DNA of 45,801 nt, taken from contig JAQUMI010000007.1 of assembly GCA_028718225.1 (NCBI GenBank), forward strand, positions 1-45,801. The letters run 5' to 3'. Position numbers and translations under genes: made by a program. This document shows, piece after piece, positions 1 to 8,788 of this stretch (its first letter is position 1; every line of letters starts with the position of its first letter). Below the pieces are notes generated by a model that saw only the letters and a program-made list of their open reading frames with translations, made no database searches and was not told the origin of the DNA. This DNA comes from Candidatus Omnitrophota bacterium (GTDB lineage: Bacteria > Omnitrophota > Gorgyraeia > Gygaellales > Profunditerraquicolaceae).

Positions 1-358
1 AAGCCAGGTTAGCGCCGGCATAATTTTTCTTACGGATAATCCCCAGGCAGTCAATGTGCCCCAGGACAAAATGCCCGGATATCCTGTCCCCCATTTTCAG
101 GCTGCGCTCAAGGTTGACTTTATCGCCAACTCTGATATTGCCCAGGTTAGTTACTTTTAAAGTTTGAGGCATAACCTCAAAAGCAAAATAATCTTTTTTT
201 ATTTCTACTGCCGTCAGGCATACCCCGTTTACGGCTAGACTGTCTCCTTTTCTTACATCAGTTAGGGTCCTTTCGGAGCTGATTTCAATAAGGCGGATAT
301 TAGCGCGCTGCGAAATTCTTTTTACCACCCCCAGCTCTTCCACGATACCCGTAAACAT
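1..358 (-). CDS. ribE: Riboflavin synthase alpha chain, 3' end beyond window
   Basis: Manual translation from ATG at 358: MFTGIVEELGVVKRISQRANIRLIEISSERTLTDVRKGDSLAVNGVCLTAVE...; runs off the left edge, downstream of ribD. Confidence 0.93.
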   Translation of the reverse strand, partial: MFTGIVEELGVVKRISQRANIRLIEISSERTLTDVRKGDSLAVNGVCLTAVEIKKDYFAFEVMPQTLKVTNLGNIRVGDKVNLERSLKMGDRISGHFVLGHIDCLGIIRKKNYAGANLA

Positions 359-359
359 A

Positions 360-1451
360 TTATTTTATATACCCCTCGATCAGAAAATCTTCCCCGAACC
401 GTCTTAAGGACATATTCTTCAACTTCGCTGCCCGCTCAATCCGCGCTATACCCTGGCCCATTACCGAGCTGATGGCCTCTTTTCCGCCGATAATCTTAGG
501 GCTGATAAAAAACATTATTTTATCTACCAGACCTTCGTCAAATAACGAACCAATGAGCATTCCGCCGCCTTCGACAAGGATACTGGTAATGCCCATGCCG
601 GCCAGCTTCTTCATTAAATCTTTCAGGTTAATCTGGCCAGCCTTCTCCTTGATTTCCAGGATCTTGGCCTTATGGGCCAGGATCACCCGGTTCTCGGTTT
701 CCTGGCCCAAACGCGTAGCCAGGGTGGCGATAACCACCGGGCTTGATCCGGAGAATATACTCGCCTTTCCCGGAGTGCTTAACTGGCTATCCACAACAAT
801 TTTAACCGGATGCCTTTTGGAAAACCAGACATCCAGCTTAGGATTATCCCGTAAGACAGTATTTACTCCGACCATAATCGCGTCAAAATCAGCGCGCAGC
901 CGGTGCGCAAAACCCCGGGATTTATCCGAAGTTATCCATTTAGAATCGCCGGTCCTGGTGGCGATCCGGCCGTCCAGCGATTCGGCTACTTTAACCGTGA
1001 TAAAAGGTGTTTTACGGGTAATATATTTTATAAAGGCTTCATTTAACCGCCTTAATTTATCTTCTAAAAAACCTACCTTAACTTTTATTTTATTCTGCTT
1101 AAGTATCTCAATACCCTTTCCATTGTTTAAGGGATTAGGATCAACCATGCCCACAATAACTTCTTTGACTCCGCTTTTGATAACCCTGGCCACGCAAGGA
1201 GGGGTGCGGCCGAAATGGCAACAGGGCTCTAAGGTGACATAGAGAGTTGCGCCTTCCGCCAAATCCTGGGCTTCATCCAGGGCAATAACCTCAGCGTGGC
1301 TAAGTCCGGCCTGCCCATGGAAACCCCTGCCGACAATCCGGTTGTTTTTTACCACCAAAGCCCCGACCAGGGGGTTAGGCGAAGTCTTACCTTTGCCTTT
1401 TAGGGCTAGTTTCAGCGCCAGGTTCATATAATATTCGCGGGTCTTTTTCAT
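360..1451 (-). CDS. ribD: Bifunctional diaminohydroxyphosphoribosylaminopyrimidine deaminase / 5-amino-6-(5-phosphoribosylamino)uracil reductase
   Basis: HAEVIAL and LEPCCHFGRTPPC deaminase motifs plus RibD reductase domain; rib operon context. Confidence 0.96.
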   Translation of the reverse strand: MKKTREYYMNLALKLALKGKGKTSPNPLVGALVVKNNRIVGRGFHGQAGLSHAEVIALDEAQDLAEGATLYVTLEPCCHFGRTPPCVARVIKSGVKEVIVGMVDPNPLNNGKGIEILKQNKIKVKVGFLEDKLRRLNEAFIKYITRKTPFITVKVAESLDGRIATRTGDSKWITSDKSRGFAHRLRADFDAIMVGVNTVLRDNPKLDVWFSKRHPVKIVVDSQLSTPGKASIFSGSSPVVIATLATRLGQETENRVILAHKAKILEIKEKAGQINLKDLMKKLAGMGITSILVEGGGMLIGSLFDEGLVDKIMFFISPKIIGGKEAISSVMGQGIARIERAAKLKNMSLRRFGEDFLIEGYIK

Positions 1452-2272
1452 CTTAAATTTTCTTTCGCCTCTTTTAACTTTTCAACTAACGCGTAAGGCA
1501 CTTTGATTGAGCCGATACGCACCTCGGGCTTAGCCTTACCGTGGCAGTCTGAGCCCCCGGTAACCAATAAATTATTCTGCCGGGCCAGCTCCAGATAAAA
1601 GTTAACCGCACCCTGTGAATGCTCCGGGTAATAAACCTCCAGGCCCATAAGCCCTAACTTTACAAACTCTAAAATCAATTCGTCATTATTCAAAGCATAG
1701 GGATGCGCTAAAACCGGGACACCTCCGGCCTGCTTAATAAATGCTATGGCCTCTTGAGGGGTAAAACGGAATCCCAAAACATAAGCCGGGCCATTATCTC
1801 CGATATATTTCTGGAATACCTCGTAGATTGACCTGACCAACCCTCCCTTAACCAATGCCCGGGCAATATGCAGTCTGCCTACCGTACCGCTGCCTGCCAG
1901 ATCAAATACGCTTTGCGGGTCTAAAGGCAAACCCAAGGCATTTAATTTAGCGACCATTTTATAGACACGCTCAATGCGATTATTTTTTAAGGACACTGTC
2001 TTCTCTAGGAAAGCTTTATCCTGATGATCAACCAAATAACCCAGGATATGGACTTCCTGGTTTTTATACTCCGCGCTGATTTCTACTCCGGATAAAACCT
2101 CCAGACCGCTCTCTCCGGCTGCGGCTATTGTAGGGGCAAGGCCAGCTACGGTATCGTGGTCAACTACGGCGATAGCCGACAATCCGCTTTTTAAGCTTTG
2201 GCTGATTAATTCTTCAGGGGTATAAGTACCGTCTGAGAATACGGTATGCAGGTGTAAATCCGCGAATTTCAT
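1448..2272 (-). CDS. PHP-domain metal-dependent phosphoesterase (TrpH/RNase AM-like)
   Basis: DLHLHTVFSDGTYTPEEL, DHDT, HPYAL and GGSDCHG PHP motifs. Confidence 0.88.
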   Translation of the reverse strand: MKFADLHLHTVFSDGTYTPEELISQSLKSGLSAIAVVDHDTVAGLAPTIAAAGESGLEVLSGVEISAEYKNQEVHILGYLVDHQDKAFLEKTVSLKNNRIERVYKMVAKLNALGLPLDPQSVFDLAGSGTVGRLHIARALVKGGLVRSIYEVFQKYIGDNGPAYVLGFRFTPQEAIAFIKQAGGVPVLAHPYALNNDELILEFVKLGLMGLEVYYPEHSQGAVNFYLELARQNNLLVTGGSDCHGKAKPEVRIGSIKVPYALVEKLKEAKENLR

Positions 2273-2685
2273 TTATTTTTTTCGAGTTTTACCTTATCCA
2301 ATATGGCATTGACAAATTTCCCCGATTCAATACCGGAAAACTTTTTAGCCAGTTCTACTGCCTCGTTGATGGAAACTTTCGGCGGGATATCCTCGCGGTA
2401 TAAGAGTTCAAAGCACCCCAGGCGCATAATATTCCTGTCCACCACAGCCATCCGCTTAAGCTGCCAGTTAGCCGCATATTTAACTATCTTTTTATCTATT
2501 TCTTCCAGGTTTTGGACTACCCCCCTGACCAACTCCGAAGAAAATTCTTTCAAAACAGCGTCAATTTCTTCGTCTTTACGGTTAGACCAAAAATTTTCTA
2601 ACGCGTTTTTAGGCACATCACTGGTAATGTCCAATTGATAGAGGACCTGCAGGGCGTATTCGCGGGCAAGCGTTCGTTTACGCAT
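2269..2685 (-). CDS. nusB: Transcription antitermination factor NusB
   Basis: RTLAREYALQVLYQLD and FVNAILDKV motifs; between ribH and ribD. Confidence 0.95.
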   Translation of the reverse strand: MRKRTLAREYALQVLYQLDITSDVPKNALENFWSNRKDEEIDAVLKEFSSELVRGVVQNLEEIDKKIVKYAANWQLKRMAVVDRNIMRLGCFELLYREDIPPKVSINEAVELAKKFSGIESGKFVNAILDKVKLEKNK

Positions 2686-2686
2686 C

Positions 2687-3154
2687 TTATTTTATTTTCT
2701 CCAAGATATTAACCATTTCTATCGCCGATAAAGCGGCAGCGCTTCCCTTATTCCCGTCCTTGGTGCCGGAACGCTCTACTGCCTGTTCAATCGTGTCGGC
2801 AGTAATAATCCCGAAGATAGCCGGGACACCGGTGCTTTCCGAAACCCTGGCTATACCCTTGGCTACTTCCGAAGCGATATAATCAAAATGCGGGGTTGCT
2901 CCGCGGATAACTGTACCCAGGCAGATTACGGCATCATAGTCTTTGGTTTTGGCTGATTTTTGCGCAACCGCAGGTATCTCAAATGCCCCGGGGACCCAGG
3001 TTACGGTCAAATCATCGCCACTTGCTCCGTGCCTGACCAGAGTATCTATGCATCCGGAGACTAATTCCTTAGTCATAAAATCATTAAAACGCGAAGCCAC
3101 GATACTGAACTTTTTTCCTTTTGCGATTAAATTGCCCTCAATCACCTTTACCAT
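2687..3154 (-). CDS. ribH: 6,7-dimethyl-8-ribityllumazine synthase
   Basis: [39 protein letters not shown] motifs. Confidence 0.97.
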   Translation of the reverse strand: MVKVIEGNLIAKGKKFSIVASRFNDFMTKELVSGCIDTLVRHGASGDDLTVTWVPGAFEIPAVAQKSAKTKDYDAVICLGTVIRGATPHFDYIASEVAKGIARVSESTGVPAIFGIITADTIEQAVERSGTKDGNKGSAAALSAIEMVNILEKIK

Positions 3155-3186
3155 TTTTCCTCCTTTTTAATTTTGTTAACGTAAAA

Positions 3187-3208
3187 AATGGGGACGGTTC
3201 TATTTTTC
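3187..3208. repeat. AAAATGGGGACGGTTCTATTTTT-type short sequence between ribBA and ribH, possible dispersed repeat
   Basis: Only one copy seen in this window; identification as a repeat rests on general recollection of similar intergenic sequences in related MAGs. Confidence 0.35.
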
Positions 3209-4420
3209 TTAATCTATATTCAAATTATGACCGAGCTTTTCCTTTTTGGTCTTTAGATAACGGTAATTAGACGGATTTGGCTCAATTTCCAAAGACAGCC
3301 GCTCAACCACCGCTAGGCCATAACCTTCCAAGCCGACAATCTTGCGCGGATTATTGGTCAGCAGCCTGATATTTTTAACCCCTAAATCCACCAGTATCTG
3401 GGCGCCGATGCCGTAATCGCGCAAGTCCGCCTTATGGCCCAGGGCTTCATTAGCCTCCACCGTATCCAATCCTTTATCCTGCAAGCCGTAGGCCTTGATC
3501 TTCTCTACCAGGCCGATGCCCCGGCCCTCCTGGTTCATATAAAGGATAACGCCCTGGCCCTGCCTACCGACAATCTCCATGCTCCTGTTCAATTGCCGGC
3601 CGCAATCGCAGCGTAGCGAGTTAAAAACATCTCCGGTTAAACATTCGGAATGCACGCGCACTAAAACCGGCTCATCCTTCCACTCTCCCATAATAAGAGC
3701 GGTATGCACTTTATTATTAGTCAGGTCGCGATAGAGCATAAGTTTATACTCTCCGAATTCCGTAGGCAGCCTGGTTTCGGCTACTTTTTCAATCAATTTC
3801 TCCGAACGCCGGCGGTATTCAATAAGGTCGGCCATGGAACAGATTTTTAATTTATGCTGCCGGGAAAATTCCAATAACTGCGGAAGGCGCGACATGCTGC
3901 CGTCATCATTCATGATCTCGCAGATTACTCCTGCCGGGCACAACGAACCCAAGCGCATAAGGTCCACGGTTGCCTCAGTATGGCCTGCGCGCACCAATAC
4001 TCCTCCGGCCATGGCCCTTAACGGAAAAATATGCCCTGGCCGGACGAGATCTTCAGAATTAGACTGCGGGTCAATTAAAACTTCTATTGTGCGCGAACGG
4101 TCATACGCGGATATACCCGTAGTTATACCCTTAGCCGCATCCACAGACATCATCCAGGCAGTGGCGAAAGGGTCTTCCCGCCCAAAAGCCGCCCTATCTT
4201 TTAACATCGGCCCTAAATTTAAAACTTTAAGCCTCTCTTCTTCCATCGGCACACAGATAAGCCCGCGGCCGAACTTAGCCATGAAGTTTATATGCTCCGG
4301 CTTGACAAAAGATGCCGCCATAACCAGATCGCCTTCGTTCTCGCGGTCTGCGTCATCAACCACGATAACCATTTGGCCGTTTTTTAAATCTTCCAGGATT
4401 TCCGGTATAGTATTAAACAT
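3209..4420 (-). CDS. ribBA: Bifunctional 3,4-dihydroxy-2-butanone-4-phosphate synthase / GTP cyclohydrolase II
   Basis: DDADRENEGDLVMAA, RAGHTEATVDL; VRVHSECLTGDVFNSLRCDCGRQL, NQEGRGIGL. Confidence 0.97.
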   Translation of the reverse strand: MFNTIPEILEDLKNGQMVIVVDDADRENEGDLVMAASFVKPEHINFMAKFGRGLICVPMEEERLKVLNLGPMLKDRAAFGREDPFATAWMMSVDAAKGITTGISAYDRSRTIEVLIDPQSNSEDLVRPGHIFPLRAMAGGVLVRAGHTEATVDLMRLGSLCPAGVICEIMNDDGSMSRLPQLLEFSRQHKLKICSMADLIEYRRRSEKLIEKVAETRLPTEFGEYKLMLYRDLTNNKVHTALIMGEWKDEPVLVRVHSECLTGDVFNSLRCDCGRQLNRSMEIVGRQGQGVILYMNQEGRGIGLVEKIKAYGLQDKGLDTVEANEALGHKADLRDYGIGAQILVDLGVKNIRLLTNNPRKIVGLEGYGLAVVERLSLEIEPNPSNYRYLKTKKEKLGHNLNID

Positions 4421-4437
4421 AGACTATCTCTCCCCAT

Positions 4438-4463
4438 AAAAAAACCCGAAGATGATCCTCGGG
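4438..4463 (-). terminator. Intrinsic terminator of the FMN riboswitch
   Basis: Minus-strand CCCGAGG-ATCAT-CTTCGGG stem-loop (one G.U pair) followed by 7 T, between the riboswitch and the ribBA start codon. Confidence 0.85.
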
Positions 4464-4474
4464 CATAAGAATTA

Positions 4475-4613
4475 TTAATCTCCTTCCATCTAGACTTTAC
4501 AATCGGCTCTGGAATTCCTGCCTGACGGCAGGCAGGTTACCAAATCATGCTTCCCTTCGGAAGCTCGCGGGCTTAACCGCCGGTCGGGAATTACACCCTG
4601 CCCTGAAGATTAA
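4475..4613 (-). ncRNA. FMN riboswitch (RFN element) upstream of ribBA
   Basis: Reverse complement contains AGGGCAGGGTGTAATTCCCGACCGGCGGTTAAGCCCGCGAG...GGTAACC...CCAGAGCCGATTGTAAAGTCTAGATGGAAGGAGAT; P1 TTAATCTTC/GGAGATTAA. Confidence 0.96.
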
Positions 4614-4624
4614 TCTAGTAATGA

Positions 4625-4652
4625 ATTATAACACAATTTCTTGCCTTGTCAA
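4625..4652 (-). promoter_or_regulatory. Sigma70-type promoter for the rib operon
   Basis: Minus strand TTGACA (4652-4647), 16-bp spacer, TATAAT (4630-4625), just upstream of the riboswitch. Confidence 0.85.
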
Positions 4653-4673
4653 TAGCCATAAAAGAGTTATAAT
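4646..4673 (+). promoter_or_regulatory. Sigma70-type promoter for pncC
   Basis: Plus strand TTGTCA (4646-4651), 16-bp spacer, TATAAT (4668-4673). Confidence 0.7.
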
Positions 4674-4685
4674 ATGCCTATAATT

Positions 4686-5156
4686 ATGCAAAACCTTATA
4701 AAACAGGTACATCTACTCCTGGTAAAAAGCGGTAAGACTGTTGCCACCGCCGAATCCTGCACCGCGGGCCTACTTTCCTCAGTACTTACGCTCCTTCCGG
4801 ATAGCTCCCGGTATTTTATTCTGGGGATAACAACCTATAGTAATGAGTCTAAAAAAAGTATCCTAGGGATTCCGGCTGCAGTAATCCGTAAAAAAGGCGC
4901 GGTTTCTTTAGCAACCGCACTCCTTATGGCGCAAAATGTCCGAAAACTCGCCAAAACTGACCTGGGGGTCAGTATAACCGGTATTGCCGGCCCGGCCGGT
5001 GCAACGCCCCCAAAGCCCCTCGGCACGGTCTTTATCGCCCTCTCCTCTAAAAATAAAAACTTCTGCAAGAAATTTGTTTTTAAGGGAAACCGCAATAGTA
5101 TAAGAAAACAGGCATCCTTAAAGGCATTACAATTATTGAAAAATTTTATAAATTAA
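4686..5156 (+). CDS. pncC: CinA C-terminal-type nicotinamide-nucleotide amidase (likely start is the second Met of the track ORF)
   Basis: MQNLIKQVHLLLVKSGKTVATAESCTAGLLSS...GITTYSN...GIAGPAGATPPKPLGTVFIAL; -10 box abuts the first ATG at 4674. Confidence 0.92.
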   Translation: MQNLIKQVHLLLVKSGKTVATAESCTAGLLSSVLTLLPDSSRYFILGITTYSNESKKSILGIPAAVIRKKGAVSLATALLMAQNVRKLAKTDLGVSITGIAGPAGATPPKPLGTVFIALSSKNKNFCKKFVFKGNRNSIRKQASLKALQLLKNFIN

Positions 5157-5192
5157 TTTGGCCTTAGCGGATGGGTTGACTTAGTTTTGAAT

Positions 5193-5765
5193 ATGCGCAC
5201 ATTTATTGCAGTTGAATTACCGCAGGAAGTTAAAAATAAACTCGCCGGATTGCAGGAGCTGCTTAAGCAGTCCGGGGCGGATGTAAAATGGATTAAGCCG
5301 GAGAATATTCATCTGACCCTGAAATTCTTAGGCGAGATCGATGAAGACAAATCCGCTCAGGTTATCCGGGCCATCGAAGATACTGCCAGAAAATCGAAGC
5401 AGTTCCGGATAAATCTTGGCTCTCTCGGCGCGTTCCCAAAAATAGAACTCCCCCGGGCCCTCTGGGCGGGAGTTGATAAGGGCAATAAAGAAATAACGGA
5501 GCTGGCCAAAGAATTAGAAGAAAAGATCGAAAAGCTGGGGATACCCCGAGAAGAAAGACGCTTTTCTTCGCATATTACTATCGGCAGAGTAAAAAGTCCG
5601 CTCCATAAGGATAAACTGGCTAAAGTTTTAAAAGAGCTGGAGGATTACTTTTCAGGAAAGAATATTGAATTTACTGCAGCAAAGATCACTTTATTTAAGA
5701 GCACCCTCGGCCCGGGCGGGCCTGTCTACGCAGCGCTAAAAGAAGTAAAACTCACTACTACCTGA
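5193..5765 (+). CDS. thpR: RNA 2',3'-cyclic phosphodiesterase / 2'-5' RNA ligase family
   Basis: MRTFIAVELP and the two HxTx motifs HLTLKFLG and HITIGRV; ATG at 5193 preferred over TTG at 5187. Confidence 0.93.
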   Translation: MRTFIAVELPQEVKNKLAGLQELLKQSGADVKWIKPENIHLTLKFLGEIDEDKSAQVIRAIEDTARKSKQFRINLGSLGAFPKIELPRALWAGVDKGNKEITELAKELEEKIEKLGIPREERRFSSHITIGRVKSPLHKDKLAKVLKELEDYFSGKNIEFTAAKITLFKSTLGPGGPVYAALKEVKLTTT

Positions 5766-6187
5766 AGAATAAGATTAGTATAGAGCCCGGCAATAATATC
5801 ATCGCTCATTACGCCTAAGCCCCCTTTTAATTTTTCAAACGAGCTTATCGGGTAGGGCTTAAGCGTATCCAGTATGCGGAAAATAACGAAAGCGATGACC
5901 ACTAGTCTTATATCATAAGGAAGAAATAAGAGGCTCACAAGCATACCGCCTACTTCATCTATAACAATGCAAGGCGGGTCATGCCTGCGCAGTAATTTTT
6001 CCGCTCTCCCGCTAACCAGAAAACCTAAAGCTAACAGGATTAGCGCGGTTATAAAATAAACCGAGGGATTGTTTTTGACCAGGAAAAAGAGGAATACCGC
6101 AGCGACGCTTCCGGCTGTTCCGGGAATAAAGGGGAAATAACCGACATAGAAAAAAGTACTTATAGTCTTGATTAAGAATTTAAACAC
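5726..6187 (-). CDS. pgpA: Phosphatidylglycerophosphatase A
   Basis: GTAGSVAA, CIVIDEVGGMLV, RILDTLKPYPI, GLGVMSDDIIAGLY motifs; adjacent to pgsA. Confidence 0.93.
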   Translation of the reverse strand: MFKFLIKTISTFFYVGYFPFIPGTAGSVAAVFLFFLVKNNPSVYFITALILLALGFLVSGRAEKLLRRHDPPCIVIDEVGGMLVSLLFLPYDIRLVVIAFVIFRILDTLKPYPISSFEKLKGGLGVMSDDIIAGLYTNLILQVVVSFTSFSAA

Positions 6188-6189
6188 CC

Positions 6190-6768
6190 TTATAACCTGG
6201 TAATAATTTTACGGTTCTCCCACAGGTAAGATAAGCCGGAGTAAAGGGTAAGCCCGACCGTAAGAAGCATCATAATATTTATGCTTTTACGGAAAAAATC
6301 CTCCCAGACCGGATTCCAGCTGGAAAAGGTCATCACCGATTCCTTGACTACGATAAAACCCAGGATATAAAATATCACGGCCATCTGGGAAGCGGTCTTA
6401 TGCTTACCGGCCCTGGCCGCAGAAAGTACCTTACCTTTATTTAAGGCAAAGAGGCGTAAAGAAGTAATCAGTATTTCGCGCGAGACGATAATCACGAACA
6501 TCCAGGCCTCAATCAACTGCAACTGTAAAAATGCGGCAAACGCAGCCAAAACCAGGATCTTATCGGCAATCGGGTCCATTAACCGGCCGAAATCCGTAAC
6601 CATGTTCCTTCTGTGCGCGATCATCCCGTCAAAAAGGTCCGAAAGGGCAGCCAGGCTGAAAATTATTAAAGCCGCGATCTTGGCCCACAGACCCTGCCAA
6701 GATAAAACAACCATAAAAACAAAAGTCAGAAGGATCCTGAGCATCGTCAATCTATTCGCAAGATTCAT
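6190..6768 (-). CDS. pgsA: CDP-diacylglycerol--glycerol-3-phosphate 3-phosphatidyltransferase
   Basis: NLANRLTMLRILL; DLFDGMIAHRRNMVTDFGRLMDPIADK, the CDP-alcohol phosphatidyltransferase signature. Confidence 0.94.
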   Translation of the reverse strand: MNLANRLTMLRILLTFVFMVVLSWQGLWAKIAALIIFSLAALSDLFDGMIAHRRNMVTDFGRLMDPIADKILVLAAFAAFLQLQLIEAWMFVIIVSREILITSLRLFALNKGKVLSAARAGKHKTASQMAVIFYILGFIVVKESVMTFSSWNPVWEDFFRKSINIMMLLTVGLTLYSGLSYLWENRKIITRL

Positions 6769-8015
6769 TATTCTACCTCCCCGACAAGGTCATATTCCAA
6801 GGTATCCTTGATCCTAACCCTTACAAAATCGCCCGGATGCAGTTTCTTCTTCGATCTGATATAAACTAAACCGTCAACTTCCGGAGCATCATATTGCGTA
6901 CGGCCCAGGTAAGAACCGTCCTCTTCTTCATCAACTAAAACCATAAGGCTTTTCCCCAAAAATTTACTGTTGATCTGGCGCGATACCTCCTGCTGGACAG
7001 ACATAACCGCAGCTAAACGTTCTGACTTTAATCTGTCAGGGACCTGGCCTTTGAAATTATAAGCCCTTGTCCCTTCTTCGCGGGAATAAGTAAACGCCCC
7101 TAATCTTTCAAACCTGGCATCCTTAATAAAATCCAGCAGTTCTTTAAACTCCTTCCTGGTCTCTCCCGGAAAACCCACGATAACCGAAGTGCGCAGCGCT
7201 ACCCCGGGGATTATTTTCCTTATCTTCTCAACGGCCCTGACAATACCCTGGCCGTTTATCCCCCTGTTCATTAATTTTAAGATGCGGCTGTTAATATGCT
7301 GTACGGGCAGGTCGATATATTTACAAATTTTTGGCTCATCCCTGATTACCGCCAGCAGTTTGTCATTTATCCGCCCGGGATTTAGATAAAGCAGGCGGAT
7401 CCAATTGATCTCTTTAGCCAGCCTGGTTATCCGCAGCAGTAAATCAGCCAGGCCGTCTTTCCTTCTTAAATCCAGGCCATATCCGGTTATATCCTGGCCG
7501 ATGATATTAAGTTCGCTCAAGCCCTCTTGGCGATTAAATCTTTTCACTTGTTCCAGTATAGAACTTGCCCCCAGGCTGAGGAATTTTCCTTTAATCTTGG
7601 GGATGATGCAAAAACTGCAATTGTTAACACAACCCTCGCATATTTTTAAATAAGCGTAATGCCTGGGGGTCAGGGGAAATCTTTTTGAGTTATGGTTTAA
7701 GGATAGCCTGCCGATAAAAGCATCCACCTCGGGCAGCTCTTTCCTTAAAGAATCTTTATAGCGGCCAGGCAGGCAGCCGTAAACGAGAATTTTTTTAAGC
7801 TTGCCTTCTTTTTTAAGCTCGATTAAATCCAGAATTGTTTCAACGGATTCCTTTTTAGCTTCATCAATGAAGGCACAGGTATTTACCAGCCCGACGTCCG
7901 CCTTATTTATATCAACGACAGGATACCCTTTTAAATTAAGCCGGCCTAATAAATTTTCGGAGTCTACCAGGTTTCTCGGGCAACCCAGGCTCAATATCCC
8001 GATTTTAGCCTTCAT
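6768..8015 (-). CDS. rimO: Ribosomal protein S12 methylthiotransferase
   Basis: GCPRNLVDSE, NTCAFI, radical SAM CVNNCSFCIIP, C-terminal TRAM-like domain. Confidence 0.94.
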   Translation of the reverse strand: MKAKIGILSLGCPRNLVDSENLLGRLNLKGYPVVDINKADVGLVNTCAFIDEAKKESVETILDLIELKKEGKLKKILVYGCLPGRYKDSLRKELPEVDAFIGRLSLNHNSKRFPLTPRHYAYLKICEGCVNNCSFCIIPKIKGKFLSLGASSILEQVKRFNRQEGLSELNIIGQDITGYGLDLRRKDGLADLLLRITRLAKEINWIRLLYLNPGRINDKLLAVIRDEPKICKYIDLPVQHINSRILKLMNRGINGQGIVRAVEKIRKIIPGVALRTSVIVGFPGETRKEFKELLDFIKDARFERLGAFTYSREEGTRAYNFKGQVPDRLKSERLAAVMSVQQEVSRQINSKFLGKSLMVLVDEEEDGSYLGRTQYDAPEVDGLVYIRSKKKLHPGDFVRVRIKDTLEYDLVGEVE

Positions 8016-8788
8016 CTGGGGATCCTCAAGCCGTCTTTTTCGGTGATGACTATATTTTTAAGCTGCTGGCCCCGGCGGCCTAACTTAGTGAAACGCTGGC
8101 CATTTACGATTAAGTCCACGGCCCCGGCGTTACTCAAAGAAAGTTCTATTTTTTCTTTGGCCTTCCAGCTATCCGACCGGCCTTTTTCTAAAACCCGGTG
8201 CATCACTACCCGACCGTCGACCTTAACCAAAACCAGGCAATTCTCTTTCGCGCTGATTACCAGGCTCACCCCTTCGCTAATTTTCCCGGAGGCCTTTATT
8301 TTTTCGGCAACCTTAAATTTCGCAACCGGCGCCTGGGCCCTGATTTTGGGCTTTGTTTGCGGTCTTGAAAAAATAAATTTTCCTGCCTTAAAAAAGACTG
8401 CGCCTAGGGCGATGACGGCTAATGCCAAAATAATTATATTCTTTATTCTTTTATGCGACCCTAAAGAATCCCACTTAAGGGTCGCGTTTTCCAGGAATGC
8501 GGGAGGCTTTAAGGTCTTTTTCTCTTCTTGCGGGGAAACAAAGGTCGAAGATACCGGAGCTCCTTCCTGATGATCAGGATTGCACTCCTTGGGGTCTAAA
8601 CCTAAAAAATTACAATAAATCTTCAGGAATCCTTTTAAATATACCGGGCTCAAATTAGTCAGGCTATCGCCTTCTATGGCCTTGAGGATATTCAGATGGA
8701 TCTTGGTTTTTTTTCTGACGTCTTCCAGGCTCAGGCCTTTTTCCTGGCGGATCTTCTTTAGCCTTGTGCCTAGCGGTTCTCTGTTCAT
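8012..8788 (-). CDS. RodZ-like protein (XRE HTH + TM + DUF4115-like)
   Basis: GTRLKKIRQEKGLSLEDVRKKTKIHLNILKAIE, central hydrophobic segment, C-terminal beta-rich domain; between ftsK and rimO. Confidence 0.85.
   Translation of the reverse strand: MNREPLGTRLKKIRQEKGLSLEDVRKKTKIHLNILKAIEGDSLTNLSPVYLKGFLKIYCNFLGLDPKECNPDHQEGAPVSSTFVSPQEEKKTLKPPAFLENATLKWDSLGSHKRIKNIIILALAVIALGAVFFKAGKFIFSRPQTKPKIRAQAPVAKFKVAEKIKASGKISEGVSLVISAKENCLVLVKVDGRVVMHRVLEKGRSDSWKAKEKIELSLSNAGAVDLIVNGQRFTKLGRRGQQLKNIVITEKDGLRIPR

Noticed and set aside
472-1242. 256-aa plus-strand ORF inside ribD
   Set aside because: Antisense shadow of a clearly conserved gene; low-complexity Ser/Leu/Pro composition and no recognisable domain. 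The same applies to the plus-strand ORFs at 3834-4439, 8043-8570, 22503-23048, 28350-28907, 31010-31531, 37528-38094, 43523-44008 and others.
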